Shown here: one piece after another, positions 23,062 to 34,125 of the stretch
Numbering within the stretch: position 1 is the first letter of the stretch
Layout: each line of letters starts with the position of its first letter
DNA from: Nageia nagi
Taxonomy: Eukaryota > Pinophyta
Assembly (NCBI GenBank): GCA_050084985.1
Contig: JBITNC010000002.1
Span: 24,366,001-24,430,000 of the forward strand
DNA length: 64,000 nucleotides
Direction: 5' to 3'
Position numbers and translations under genes: made by a program
The notes under the pieces: model-generated
The model's database searches: none
The model's input: the letters and a program-made list of their open reading frames with translations, nothing else
Told to the model about the DNA's origin: nothing

Positions 23062-26000
23062 GTAGCTCTTCTAATTTCTTTTTGAAATTTTTTTCAGGGT
23101 GCTGATTTCCTCTATTTTAGAGTTTTATCGTCGAAAGAGAACCACCATTTTGATTTAGCAATTGAAGTCAAATATCAATTTCCTAATCTTTGGTTAGTAG
23201 AACACTCTTCAAGGAGTAATCTTGTGCCCAAATAGTATAGGCCTTCACTCGTTTTGTCATTCTGTGTTTTGGGTTTAACCTTAGTGGGATTATCGTTAGC
23301 TTCTACAGTAAAAGTCCATAGTATGTCCAAATAGTTTAGAACAATACCCACAACTATCTACTCTGCAGTATACGCACTGAGCTTCTAAGTTTCTAGGAGA
23401 GTTAAGTCTGTAAACCCAACGACCCACATTTCCTTTAATATTTGTAGAAGTATACGGAATCAACATACACACTCACATGCTCACATTCACGGTAGTAGAA
23501 CATCCTCACATCAGAAAAAGATACGAACTTGTATATCACTCAAGACCCATTTGAAAGTAGATCATCCTCATCAGAAAAGGACACGAACTTGTATATCACT
23601 GAAGACCCATTTGAGATGCCCAAAATATTTGCAGTCCTAGATGGTCAATGGTTTTCAATAAGATATGGATTTTAAACCCTGATAATGTTTGTATTAGGTT
23701 GCTTACGTACTCATACTGCATCTCAAGGCCCCATATCCAGGGACAAATAAAGAAAGAGATAGGACTTTTCATACTTATGCAAACATCATGGTCATGATCC
23801 CAGTGCAGAGCAAGGTAAGTTCTAACACATGCATTTTTAAAACCATGATCACGATTTGGAAATTGCCGAGTGATTGCACACAGTACATGCAAATGACCAA
23901 GCAGGCCCTCTACGTAGGTTTCAGCGTCAGGTAATGGTTGAGTTGGTGCAACTTTGTATACAGATAAAAAACTGTACAAAATATCTTTTACATTATCCTG
24001 TGCTGGTTTTGATTCTGGCTAGTTAAGTATCAATCCACTTAGTCCAACAAGATGGTAATAGGAATGCGCCACAGCACACCACTGACTTATATAATTCACT
24101 TTGAACTTTGAAGTAATGCAAAATAAACTTTTATTTGCTTCCTTACTCTTTGATACAGCCAATTACAAGGTTCAAAGAAAATGCAGGTAAGTTATAAAAA
24201 CACATTAGATTTGCTATAAGTGAAGATCCTACCAAAATTATAACATGCAATGCCTGTCCCTTGACGTCCATTGCCCTAAGGCATTTATATTTTTGTGATT
24301 CCAACCAACTCTCTCTCTATTACCAAGCCAATGGAATATAACAAAAAAGATAATGCAACAAACTGAGAAAGTATCATTCATTCTATTCATTTATTTACAC
24401 TTTTCATTTTATCATATTTTTCTTGCTTTGGGTATAGTTAGATACAATGGGCCTTCACAGCCATCCAATATACCGAACTCTCTGGGACCTTTGCAGAACT
24501 TGACTGAGATATAACTACTAAACTCAAAACTGTCATGGGTCATCATGACTTTCTAGAAATGTCTAGTCACTAAAATATCATTTGCTTTCATGTGTCCTTC
24601 CATTGACTACCCAAAGAGCATAAGTTTTTTACATAAGTGGAACGGAGGTCCAAAACCTTTTGGGAATAAGATCTCTGTGTTCAATACTCCCCTGGGATTA
24701 TAATTGAATTCTCTGTTATTCATGGCATGTTTATGCTCAGGTAAATTTATTTTATGAAATTCTTCTTTTGATAGTTCCTTGCATTTAGAATCCATATGAG
24801 ATAGTTTTCAATTATCTCAGCCAGGATATATATATATATATATATGAAAATTTGCAAAGTCGAAGCATTCATTGATACATGTTGATACATTGGAATACAC
24901 CACATGATTATATTAATTTAAAGATGACAATATCGGCACATGCTTATATGCCATCAATTTGGTATGAAAAAATGAAAAAGATGTACGAGTTATGCAAGTT
25001 TGTCAATGGAGACTTTGTTGAACGGTTGGGTCATTGAAGTGTTTTGGAACCCAGCAAGGTTCAAACTGCAGCAGATGCCGATGCATACTGGTGATATGGG
25101 GGTTGAGGCAATTAATCTCGTGAAATCTTTCAAATCTATTGTATCTGGAAGGGGATCCTAAGATTAAAAACCCTGTTTACTTAACACAAAAAAGTTATAC
25201 TCAAGTCCAGGAGTTGAAGTTGAATAAGAGTGAAAATATTTTTGTTTAGGTCTTAGAAAGGTTGGGGATGCGAGGAGGGTTGTGGCCTCCAATTTTGCAT
25301 TTCTTAATTATTTTTGAGCACCCCAAAATAAGAGCTGCCATTTTGAGCATCCCATAAGATATGTTAGAGATGTCAGTAGGAGTCTCTGGGCAACTCATGC
25401 ATGTTTCTCTGTTTGTAAGATGTGTAAGAGAGGGAGAGACAACTTCTTGCTACAATGTTTTCCATGTATACTGTCAGGACTTGGCATATTCTTATGTGAT
25501 TAATTCATTGTAGGTGACTTCAAAAAAACAGGCTTGTTTTCCTTCATAATTATTCTGATCATCCTGAGCTTCACATTTTTTGTTCATCCAGATTACTTTA
25601 GCCATGAATTCTGGATGACAATATTCATTGAATGATGCATGCCAAATCATCGTTGGCTGTCTGGTATTAACTGAATGTGGCCTAAATGATATTCATAACT
25701 ACAATCTATGGTTGTGCACCAACTGCAACAGAGTGAATGTAAAATATATTTTTTCTTTTAAAGGATATATACAAGTATATATTATATGCAAGCATATATA
25801 AAAATATATACATATATTTTCCTGGGGTATGTCTCCATTTTGGAAAATGAGACTGCCTCAAAATTTGGTGAATATTGGTTGACATCAGAAGTTTCTTGTA
25901 ATTTTTATTATTTTCTCTTCTTTCATTTTTCTGCCATGATATATAAAGTACAATGTGTTTCACACACTTGTAGCTATAAATAAAAATCAGTAGATCCTTT

Positions 26001-26394
26001 TCAAGCAATAGACTTATGGAACCTTATGCATGTTCTTGTTTCTATTTAAAGTTAAAGATCTTCAATGCTGGCAAATGATAAATACAATCCTTTTTGATCA
26101 TTTTGATGCAAATTCACTAATCTGTTGCATAAACTTACCATACATAATAGGGGAGATTGTATTCAATCTATTTGGAGTGAATCTCCATCATTTGTGCTAT
26201 ATTTGTTTTTGTATTTTGTAATATTCATCTGCTTCTATTGGAGTCCAGACCCATAAGTAATTTTTATAATTACAGAAACAAGGGTGACTGGCTGATCCAT
26301 ATAGACATCAACCTCAACATCAAACCATACATATGCATAAATTCTATAGCCTGCACAAGAAGAAACCTTTTGTTACAATCAACTAATGCTTTCA
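23062..26394. other. Left part of intron 2
   Basis: No further exon was recognised. It includes the tandem duplication at 23501-23617 and a short (TA)n at about 24826-24845. The minus frames at 23596-23979 and 24607-24795 have no recognisable motif. Confidence 0.5.
23501..23617. repeat. Tandem duplication of about 60 bp in intron 2
   Basis: CATCCTCACATCAGAAAAAG... at 23501 recurs as CATCCTCATCAGAAAAGG... at 23563. Each copy runs through ACGAACTTGTATATCACT and AGACCCATTTGA. Confidence 0.88.
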
Positions 26395-26526
26395 TGCCGT
26401 AAGTTCTCCCTAATGATTTTGGCTAGATTTTCTTCCCTTATGTCCATGCATTGCTAGATCCTTTCAAGATGAGCATCCTTCGGCTGGCCAACAAGTCTGC
26501 TTGATTATTGACATCCTTTCTCACAT

Positions 26527-26531
26527 GTCTA
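26527..26531. repeat. Target-site duplication GTCTA, left copy
   Basis: GTCTA stands directly before TGTAATGA and is repeated at 28106-28110. Confidence 0.85.
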
Positions 26532-26641
26532 TGTAATGAGCCAAACTATAAAAACCAGAAATTATACAAGTAAAAACCATATTTAATTCAAATTTATGCC
26601 CTAGTTTCAGATCTGAAATTATGACTGAAAATTACATCAGA
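26532..26641 (+). repeat. Left terminal inverted repeat of the 1.57-kb element
   Basis: Pairs with 27996-28105 in inverted orientation, imperfectly, with the best match in the outer 27 bp. Confidence 0.75.
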
Positions 26642-27995
26642 AAATTGTATAAATTTGTAGATCAGCCACAACAACTCCAATATTTTATTAAAAATTGGCA
26701 GTAAATTTCAGATCCCTTGAACTACATGAAAACTTCTCAAAAATGCAAAAAACAAAGTGCCTAGGGCTGGATGCCCGGTTGTAGAGGCCAGATCTGATCT
26801 GTATGTGCACAAAAACGGTCTCCAAAAATGGGAGACTGGTCTTTGGCAGGCCTGAATGGAATCTGAACTGAAATTCTCCCTCCAAGGCTGGGTGTTGGCT
26901 CTAGGAAGCCAGAAATACAATTCCGAATGCTCAATCTCACCTTTAAGGATGAGTGCTCCACCTTGGGGCAGGGAACTCCTCAGACCTGATACAGAAATGT
27001 GCCAGAAACTTTCAACCTCCAAATCTGAATGCAGAAATATTTGCTATCTCAATTGTGAACCCTGGTTGGATCCACCATAGAAAACTCAAGGGTTCCACTC
27101 CTGTAGGGTTTCGTCCACAGAAGGATGGGCAACAACTGTCTCAGCCGTTTACCCCAGAATACAATGTCAATTGTCATCAGAAACTGTCTTCAAGTGTTGC
27201 ACACCTTGCCTTTATAGGCAAGCGTCCCTCCTTAGGCTTGAAACCTTCTTCACAAGATCCAATGTTGCCTCTTGAGGGTGTGGATCTGACCTTGGGATCT
27301 CCACAATCAAGCCAGAATCAGTTACTATTGTCAACAACACACCTAGGCATGAGCGCAGTTCCTTGAGAGGCCTAATTTGACCCCAAGATCCCAATGTCCC
27401 ACTTAGGGATGCTCAATTTCCTTTAGGATCTCCAAAATCATGCCATTTTGCCACTACAAAGCCAAAGACATTACATAATGCCTTATTCTTTATTATAGAA
27501 CATTCCTAAAAACATAACTAACTCCCCTAGCACACTTATTAGTTATTTACAATAAAATATGCCAAAACACATCTTAACTAACCCAAAAGTGTGGACGTCC
27601 CTCTCCAAGAGGCATATTTACAATGCTGGGCATCAAATGGGAACATTACAAGGGATCCAGAATGCAGAAATGTGAATGAAACTCATAATGAGACGCCCAG
27701 CCTTAGGAGATATTTTTGAGCATTCAACATCCAGATCTGAGCTTCCAGGTGGGACATCCAATCCTAGAGAGGTGAGCATCCAGGTATCAGTGTTTGACCT
27801 TCCTTGAGGGATGTCCAGCTTCTAGGGCATCATTTTGTACACCAAATACCAGATATGACCTCCATAGCCAGATGTCCAGCTCTTTTGGACTATTATTTGG
27901 TGATTTGAGTATATTGTTAGTGAATCTGAGATGGTACTTGGCATTTTCAATTCAATAAATCTGGTGTTGGAGTTGATCTGCAATTTCCTTGATTT

Positions 27996-28105
27996 TTCTG
28001 CAATTATTTCCAATTATTATTTCAAATCTGAGATCTAGGGCACAATTTTGAGTGGATCTGGTTATTTTGAATTATTTCTGGGTTTTCCTAGTTTGGATCA
28101 TTACA
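27996..28105 (-). repeat. Right terminal inverted repeat of the 1.57-kb element
   Basis: The reverse complement begins TGTAATGATCCAAACTAGG and aligns with the left terminus over about 110 bp with small gaps. Confidence 0.75.
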
Positions 28106-28110
28106 GTCTA
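28106..28110. repeat. Target-site duplication GTCTA, right copy
   Basis: Exact match to 26527-26531. Confidence 0.85.
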
Positions 28111-29595
28111 CCTTATTTAAGCTCCTATCTAACCTAGAACGTCATGGCCTCCATTTTCTGGATATCTATGAGTTCCTAGTTAGATGATTGAAGTCCTTTA
28201 AGCATTGATACCATTATTTGAGAATCCCCCTCTATGTACACCTCCTTCCAAATAAGCTGCCAAATTAGATGAATAGCCTCTAAGCTTGCCAAAGCTGTTG
28301 CTTTACTATTAGTTACCTTTCCACATCCTTTGCAAAATGCTATGATGCCTTAACTTCTATGATCAGTGACTTTGCTTTTACTGTATTTACTTTTGAAGCT
28401 CCATCAAAAGTGTTTTGGTATTCCATTCCTCTGTTTTTTTCCCATTTATCCTTCTTAGTCTTGACCTGCGCTGCACCCTTCTTAGCAAGGGAGATTAAAT
28501 TCCATCAAGAGAGGATTTCCATATCTGGATGTGGATCCTCATTGGCCCAGGTTTGCAGACCTTCACAAATGGTCATCTCAACTTTGCCAGTAATTTACCA
28601 AAACTCAAGGTTCTTGCCTTTGAAGATTGTGCGATTTCTCTCTAGCTATGTATTCCAGCTAATTACCCCTGGTCCAAGTCTCCAAATCAGTGGACAATAA
28701 AAGATTTGGAAGGATAAGTCCAGCCTTTTAAAAATACCTCCAAATTCTTTGTTATGCACTGCTTAGCTCCCATCCTTCTAAGAAACCAATTCCAGATCAT
28801 TCTAAGGCAATGGAGAATCAAATAGAAAATTGTTTCCTCACTGTTTCGGTTAAGTTAACATATTGATGCTACCCTCCATCTCTTTGTTTTTCTATTACAA
28901 TCTGTCATGATCTTATTCTTCACAGCTGCCCACAACCAAGCATTGGTCTTGGGGAGCCCCCCTTTAATCCAAAATTTTTCATCTGGATAGTCTATATTGT
29001 GAATAGCAGTATTATGGATCAATAAATAGCCCTCATTCAGTGTTGTACTCTCCTGTCTTACTTTTGATCCATACTAATCTGTCATCATTATAGTCACCTG
29101 TCCTTGGATTCCATTTATTGTTGCAAATTATCTTTGGATTGTCTAACTGTAATATTTTCTGAGAGTATATTTGTAAGGACCAAGGAGTCCCATGTATCAT
29201 CCCAAAAGAAAAAAAAAATTGATTTCTTTGTTCTCTGCCCATCTCATATATCCCTTAATCAGAAAACTGCATCCTACTATGTAACTCCATATAGAACATC
29301 CTTTGTGGGGATTGCAGATCTTAAGCACACTATCTTTTTGAGCTACTCCCAGATATTTGCTAAAGGTATCTTACTCCACAACCTATCGTTTTTCTTTTCT
29401 TCATAAAGTCTCCAAAACAGTTTCTCACAAACGCTGATGCTCATCTGCAAGAGCTTCTTGAAACCTGGCCCTTCTCCATCCCTGCTGATAGCCTGATACA
29501 AACTTTGACCCAACTCATCAAGTGGACCTTCCTTTTATCACCGCTGCCTCCCCAGAGGAATCTTTTCTGAATTTGATCAATCACGTGGAGCACCT

Positions 29596-29954
29596 CTACC
29601 GCAATATGTAAAAGAGATTAAAAATATAGCTTGAAGTACTGATTTTAGGAGTTGGATTCTTCCTCCTAAATCTGTGCTATATTTGTGAGCCAGATAATGT
29701 TGCACCATTTATATGTGCATATTTATCCAAATTTGGTTTTCTGCTGATTTCAGATGTATATGTTTCTATGTCAGATGACGTTTTTTCTTAATTTATATGG
29801 TGTAATGGTTTTCTAAAAGGATATGTTCATGCTTGTCGATCAGTGTAAGCTTTTTGCTCATCTTATATGCTTGTGTTTAGGCTTTTCTGTTTCAATCTCG
29901 TATAGGTGAAAGGTTTTCATGAATGTTACTCATCTTCCTCTAAATAATTTTCAG
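29596..29954. other. End of intron 2
   Basis: T-rich sequence leading to the acceptor. Two AGs 12 bases apart (29953-29954 and 29965-29966) are both usable in phase. Confidence 0.55.
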
Positions 29955-30140
29955 ATTTTTAGGCAGTTTGTGATGACCTACAGAGGTGAACTCCCAATGG
30001 ATCCATTTGTAGAAATGCGACATGCTCTAGAAGGGCAAGGTATCCCGTTGTCCAAAGTGGATAAGGTTATAAGAGGAGCCCTTGGCTGGTCTAGATATAA
30101 TCTCTACCGTGATTGGAAGAAATGGTCTACCGCAAATTAA
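29955..30140 (+). CDS. Exon 3 (last exon) of the probable plastid protein
   Basis: Sixty-one codons plus TAA, or 57 if the downstream acceptor at 29966 is used. It reads FVMTYRGELPMDPFVEM, then GIPLSKVDKVIRGALG and ends DWKKWSTAN. Codon pattern and composition are unlike the surrounding transposon debris, and there are no stops. The two candidate acceptors differ by four residues (IFRQ). Confidence 0.78.
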   Translation: MFRQFVMTYRGELPMDPFVEMRHALEGQGIPLSKVDKVIRGALGWSRYNLYRDWKKWSTAN

Positions 30141-30278
30141 TTTGCAAAGCAAGGTTTTCTTCTTTACCCCAATTTAGTATGAGTCTTTCTTCTGATGGCA
30201 AAGATGTTGGCTACACTGCTACTTGATCATTAGGCAACTGAATGTCGTCTATTGGAGACAAGGCTTCCTGTCTGTTGT

Positions 30279-30284
30279 AATAAA
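30279..30284 (+). promoter_or_regulatory. Poly(A) signal AATAAA
   Basis: Canonical AATAAA lies 139 bases after the stop codon, in a T-rich 3' region. Confidence 0.65.
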
Positions 30285-30851
30285 GAACCTTGATTCATTC
30301 CTTTTCTTTTTCTTGTGTACTGTTTGCAACTCAAAAATTTGTTTATTACTGAAGTGATCATAACTAAATTTTAAACTATTCTTTCTTTAAAATGCTTTTT
30401 ATAGATGCTATATGCTTGGCATCATTTTGCATTAGGAAGATATCTTTTTAGGCTTGTGTAATGAGGGGATTTAAACATGGATTGCCTTCTTACAGATGCA
30501 CCCTATTTCCCAGATGCAGTCTATTTTGGTACTTCACAGGTCCATGGACATTTGAATCAAATTTGTTCTTATGTAAATTTATACTATATAGAGAATATCG
30601 TGAATGCCATTTAATCCTTGTTGAAGTCTTTTGCTTGTATACATCATCAGGGAGCGACTGAAACGATACCAGTGGAAAAGGAAAGGTAAATCTTAATAGA
30701 TATGGATATTTCTGTTCATTTTCTCATCTTTTCCAACATTAATAGCGGGTTATGATACATTAATGTATATACTATAAGCTGCAACCATAGTATGTAAGTA
30801 TGGCATTCCACCTTTATTACAATTATAGTCAACTTTTCCTTTTTTGTCAGC
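30285..30851 (+). other. Downstream region with a possible extra exon
   Basis: At about 30653-30687, ATCAG is followed by GGAGCGACTGAAACG and ends GGAAAGGTAAAT, i.e. acceptor-like and donor-like ends around about 35 bases. In one frame it reads ERLKRYQWKRK. It could be an alternative terminal segment or chance. Nothing else was recognised. Confidence 0.25.
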
Positions 30852-30913
30852 TACAACTCATTCATCATTCTAAGCACTTGATTACAACTCATTCATCATT
30901 CTAAGCACTTGAT
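30852..30913. repeat. Perfect 31-bp tandem duplication
   Basis: TACAACTCATTCATCATTCT... occurs at 30852 and again at 30883 with no visible difference. Confidence 0.95.
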
Positions 30914-31059
30914 TATCATAGACCCTTCCATAATCTCTTGGGTGCATACCCATTTAACTCCATGTTTACAAGGAATGGCATCTTAGACTCTTCATCTTCC
31001 TTTAACCATCAATTTTAACTATCTTATGTCATCACAATAATGTTCAAATTTTCTTCTTC

Positions 31060-31760
31060 TCATAGCATTTAATTTCATCAATTTCGATATCCTCTTTCTT
31101 GTATTGTATCAATTGAAATGCTCTTATCAATGTTAATGTTCTTGTTCTTGTAAGACTTAATCTCACAAGCATCCTTGTTCTTCTACTGTTTTAGTGTTGA
31201 CATTCTCATCATTTTCAACATTACCATTGATGTCTCATCATCAACATTCTTGTTATCATTAGGCATTAGCTCTAATGCTCTTGTAATCGTCAACCTTCTT
31301 GTTATAATTGATGTCAATCTTAATGTTCTTGTGGCCATCTACATTCTTATTCGTATCAACACCAACCTCTATTTTCTCATCATATTCGATATCTCATTCT
31401 TGTTGAGCATCAATCTCGACATTCTCAACATCATCAACAAGTTTGCTTTCATTAGATATCAACCTTGATGTTCTCATCATTCAAGAATATTAGTGTTCTC
31501 ATTCTTATCATCATTGATTTTTCCATCCTTGTAAGTTGTTATTTCATCTGATTTCATTAGCATCAAATGCCATTCTTGTTTTTTGTTCATCATTTTTGTT
31601 AGATCTAACTATTTTGTTCTTGTCATTACAACAAGTACGCATTATTATTTGTCATTCTTGTCATATCCAAACATCTCGTTCTTGTGTACCATTCTTGTTA
31701 GATCTTAGGATCTCATTCTTGTTAGATTGATTAATATTGTTCTCATTTATTATCATCGTG
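31060..31760. repeat. Cryptically simple TCATTCTTGTTATC-type sequence
   Basis: Dozens of degenerate variants of CATTCTTGTTATCATTGATGTTCTCATCATC follow one another. One plus frame stays open (31175-31468) and reads as I, L, N and V-rich low-complexity protein. I take this as a product of the repeat, not a gene. Confidence 0.75.
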
Positions 31761-31814
31761 TCCATGGATATCATCCTAGAGTATTGATTTTTGTCTCATG
31801 TTTATGACAAGCCT

Positions 31815-31920
31815 TGACTTCCTACTCATTGCTAGTATCTCCTTGACTTCTTGCTTAATTCTAGTATCTCCTTGACATCTTACTTATTGCTATTATCTCC
31901 CTGACATCTAACTCTTATCT
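31815..31920. repeat. Tandem repeat of about 32 bp
   Basis: Three to four units of the type CTTGACTTCTTACTTATTGCTAGTATCTC. Confidence 0.8.
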
Positions 31921-32639
31921 ATGGTGACTTTTTACTCTTGTTGTGGTGACTCATGACTTCAATCTTTAATATACTTAATCGTAATGAATATGGCACATGA
32001 TACAACTATGGTCTCCCCATGTATTTAAAAAACTTAAAAATATATTCAAGTGATGTAGGATCACTTGAACTTGAGAGAAATTCCTAACTCAAACACCCAT
32101 GATGGGGCCAACCCATGGAATGGGTTAATCCATGCACCAATTTAACTTTTAAATTGCAATTATAATGAAGTGCAAAAAGTCTACTCATGTTGAAGCTTAC
32201 CACACTCCATTTTCTCCCTTTGGTTCTTTTTTTATGAAGTCAATTAAATGCATATGAGACCCCTTGGCCATTTCCATAGATAACATAATAGACATGGAAA
32301 TAGGAATACCATTAATCAATATAAAAATAAGATTTGTGATTTCAACCTTGTATATCCTTTATTGAATGGGATACATGACTATGATTCATACAACCTTTCT
32401 AAAGGAGGTATAGCAAATACAAAAATTCCCAATTGTAGTAAAACCTTGCAACATAGAGTGAAGGGTTGTGTTAAACTAAATGAGAAAAAAAATACTCCCT
32501 CAACGAAGTGGATCCATTTTGTCTTTGAATTTAATTATAATTTTTACATTCTATCCACTATACAATTAATTAAAATGATAGCCCAAAAATACATAATCAC
32601 TTCTAAACAAACTTTTGTATGATCATTCTAATCCATGAT
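31921..32639. other. AT-rich stretch, nothing recognised
   Basis: No domain or repeat that I can name. Confidence 0.4.
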
Positions 32640-32780
32640 ACTACATTTCAATGAGGCATTTTGTTAAACAATTCACATGCCTTTTTAATATATACATTTT
32701 GTATATATCTCTTGATTATTGTAGTCTGTGAAACTATATCTGTAACATGCGTCTAATCAAATAATTTGTGTTTCTTCTCT
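32640..32780 (-). pseudogene. PPR-related fragment
   Basis: ATGAGGCATTTTGTTAAACAATTCACATGCC and the following CTGTGAAACTATATCTG match the same blocks in the PPR debris at 33.7-34.9 kb and 54.2 kb. Too short and decayed to translate usefully. Confidence 0.4.
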
Positions 32781-33719
32781 TTGCTTCCACAATTTGTATA
32801 TATATCTACCAGGGTATTCACAATTGCAACATATGACAAAAATCCAATTTCAAAGAGTCTTTGATGTATATATAAACTTTGTTGTAAATCCCCTTTTTTG
32901 GTGCATGCTTTTTGGACATTGGGAATGGTGAATTGATCTGGTTTGACTATTATTTCTATTTGTTATATTTGGTGAAACAATGTCAATACCTATCAGGGAA
33001 AGGCATATATTTTGTAATATGAAATTATCATATTACATAAGAATATATCTCATTCATTCATACAATAGAAAACTTCATGGGGATCTTCCAAACATTGACA
33101 ATTGACATACATATAGATAAGTCTATCTTGCATAAACTTGTACGTAGATGGTTCAAATTTATGTCCAATGTAATTGATGAGCGAATGATGGATATTTTCC
33201 TTTAGAAGGAAATTATTGGAGATGCATATCTATAGGATTTGAATATAAATTGAAGAATGTAAAGAGTAGTATGTATTTGTATTTGTAGTAAGTAAAATAT
33301 GTATTGTGTGCTTCAATTGCTCATCACAACAAAGTTATGTTAGAGTGATATTCATATCAATGTGGAGATGATGATTTTGGTGGGTAGGTGATGAGATTGT
33401 ATGATTATGAAAATATGATCAACAAAAGACCATCACATTTAAAAGAGGAGGAGGTGGAAGTGGTCTTATGGCCATCTATTTCTATTTCTACCTTTATTAA
33501 TATAGGATTTCAACTATAGAGTGTGAAGAGGATGTCTTTCATGAAATGAACGAAGTGAGGATTTTGGGATAAGTTTTAATGATGATGGTGATAGTGATGG
33601 AGGTAGTAGCATAGCCTGCATGACCAAGAAGGTTGAATAATACATATATAATGATTCATCCTATGAATAATGTAATAAAATTCAATCATGCTGTTAAAAT
33701 GTTTACAAACCTCGTCTAC
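32781..33719. other. AT-rich stretch, nothing recognised
   Basis: No coding frame of interest. Confidence 0.4.
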
Positions 33720-34125
33720 TATGCCTACATGCAAGTAGTACACATAAAAAGGCTACACTTTTTGGGTTGGATCCCAAGTACTTCATCAAATCAAAGAGTT
33801 GAAGGGAATCCTTCTTGTAGCCATGCATTGCATATCCTCCAATCATTACATTACATGAAACTATGTTTGCATCTTGCATTTTGTCAAATAATTATTGGGC
33901 CTTGTGTATTCTTCTACATTTTGCATACATGTCTGTAAGGGAAATCACAACCTTGATGAAAAACCATTTTCTATACCTTCTTCTAGATCTTCCATGGTGG
34001 CACATTTTGGAAAAATACTAGCAAAGGTTGCAACGTATAGCTTTATGCCTGAGAATTATATCTACTTAAAAGTCTTTAGAGACATTTCATAAAACCCATT
34101 TTGTGCATATTATATTATCATTATA
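33720..34125 (-). pseudogene. PPR repeat fragment 1
   Basis: Minus-strand sequence carries PPR (PLS-type) repeat signatures in broken frames: blocks equivalent to AMI..YA and the adjoining helix-turn-helix spacing. Nucleotide blocks such as CATATCCT(A/C)(T/C)(G/A)ATCATT, GAAACTATGTTTGCATCTTGCAT and CAAATAATT(A/T)..GGGCCTTGTGTATT recur in the next copies. Confidence 0.6.

Larger units (their letters stand above)
26532..28105. mobile_element. 1.57-kb TG...CA element with long inverted termini, inserted in the LINE
   Basis: It begins TGTAATGAGCCAAACTA and ends TAGTTTGGATCATTACA. Inverted similarity extends about 110 bp inwards on each side, including GCCCTAG and CAGATCTGAAAT blocks. It is flanked by a perfect 5-bp duplication, GTCTA. 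The empty site rejoins the RNase H frame of the LINE. Inside are about ten copies of a degenerate motif of about 20 bp (type ATGTCCAGCCTTAGGGAT) in mixed forms. A TATA-like CTATAAAGGCAAGG lies on the minus strand at about 27210-27225. TG...CA ends, a 5-bp duplication and a TATA box suggest a solo LTR in minus orientation. Inverted ends this long are unusual for LTRs, so a DNA transposon with a 5-bp duplication is the alternative. The short ORFs inside show no recognisable domain. Confidence 0.8.
26395..29595 (-). pseudogene. LINE ORF2 3' portion, antisense inside intron 2, interrupted
   Basis: On the minus strand from about 29570 leftwards: the RT-tail motif RFLWGG with K.HLMSWVKVC, then a zf-RVT-like segment (about 29000-28850). 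An RNase H domain follows, starting near FDGASKVNTVKAKS (about 28400). The RNase H end, HVRKDVNNQADLLA, lies at about 26525-26480, on the far side of the 26532-28105 insertion. Removing that insertion rejoins the two RNase H parts. Many stops show it is inactive. It lacks the endonuclease and RT core, a usual 5' truncation for LINEs. It lies antisense to the host gene. Confidence 0.8.
22601..30140 (+). other. Host gene span: probable plastid protein, three exons
   Basis: Three in-phase exons give a predicted protein of 175 residues (171 with the alternative acceptor). Exon 1 is 22601-22846, exon 2 is 22966-23061, and exon 3 is 29955 or 29967 to 30140. Introns are GT-AG and phase 0: intron 1 is 119 bp and intron 2 about 6.9 kb. 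The N-terminus is rich in S, T and basic residues with almost no acids for about 65 residues, as in chloroplast transit peptides. The mature part (residues about 75-175) is compact, mixed-charge and probably helical. I do not recognise the family. This is the only gene here with clean frame, splice sites and a poly(A) signal together. Intron 2 hosts an antisense LINE and a TG...CA element. Confidence 0.75.

Noticed and set aside
26953-27366. 137-codon ORF inside the 1.57-kb element
   Set aside because: Shadow frames are open on both strands here, there is no recognisable domain, and it overlaps the motif array.
31175-31468. 97-codon hydrophobic ORF resembling a membrane protein
   Set aside because: It lies wholly in cryptically simple T-rich repeat; the hydrophobicity comes from ATT/CTT/GTT codons of the repeat.
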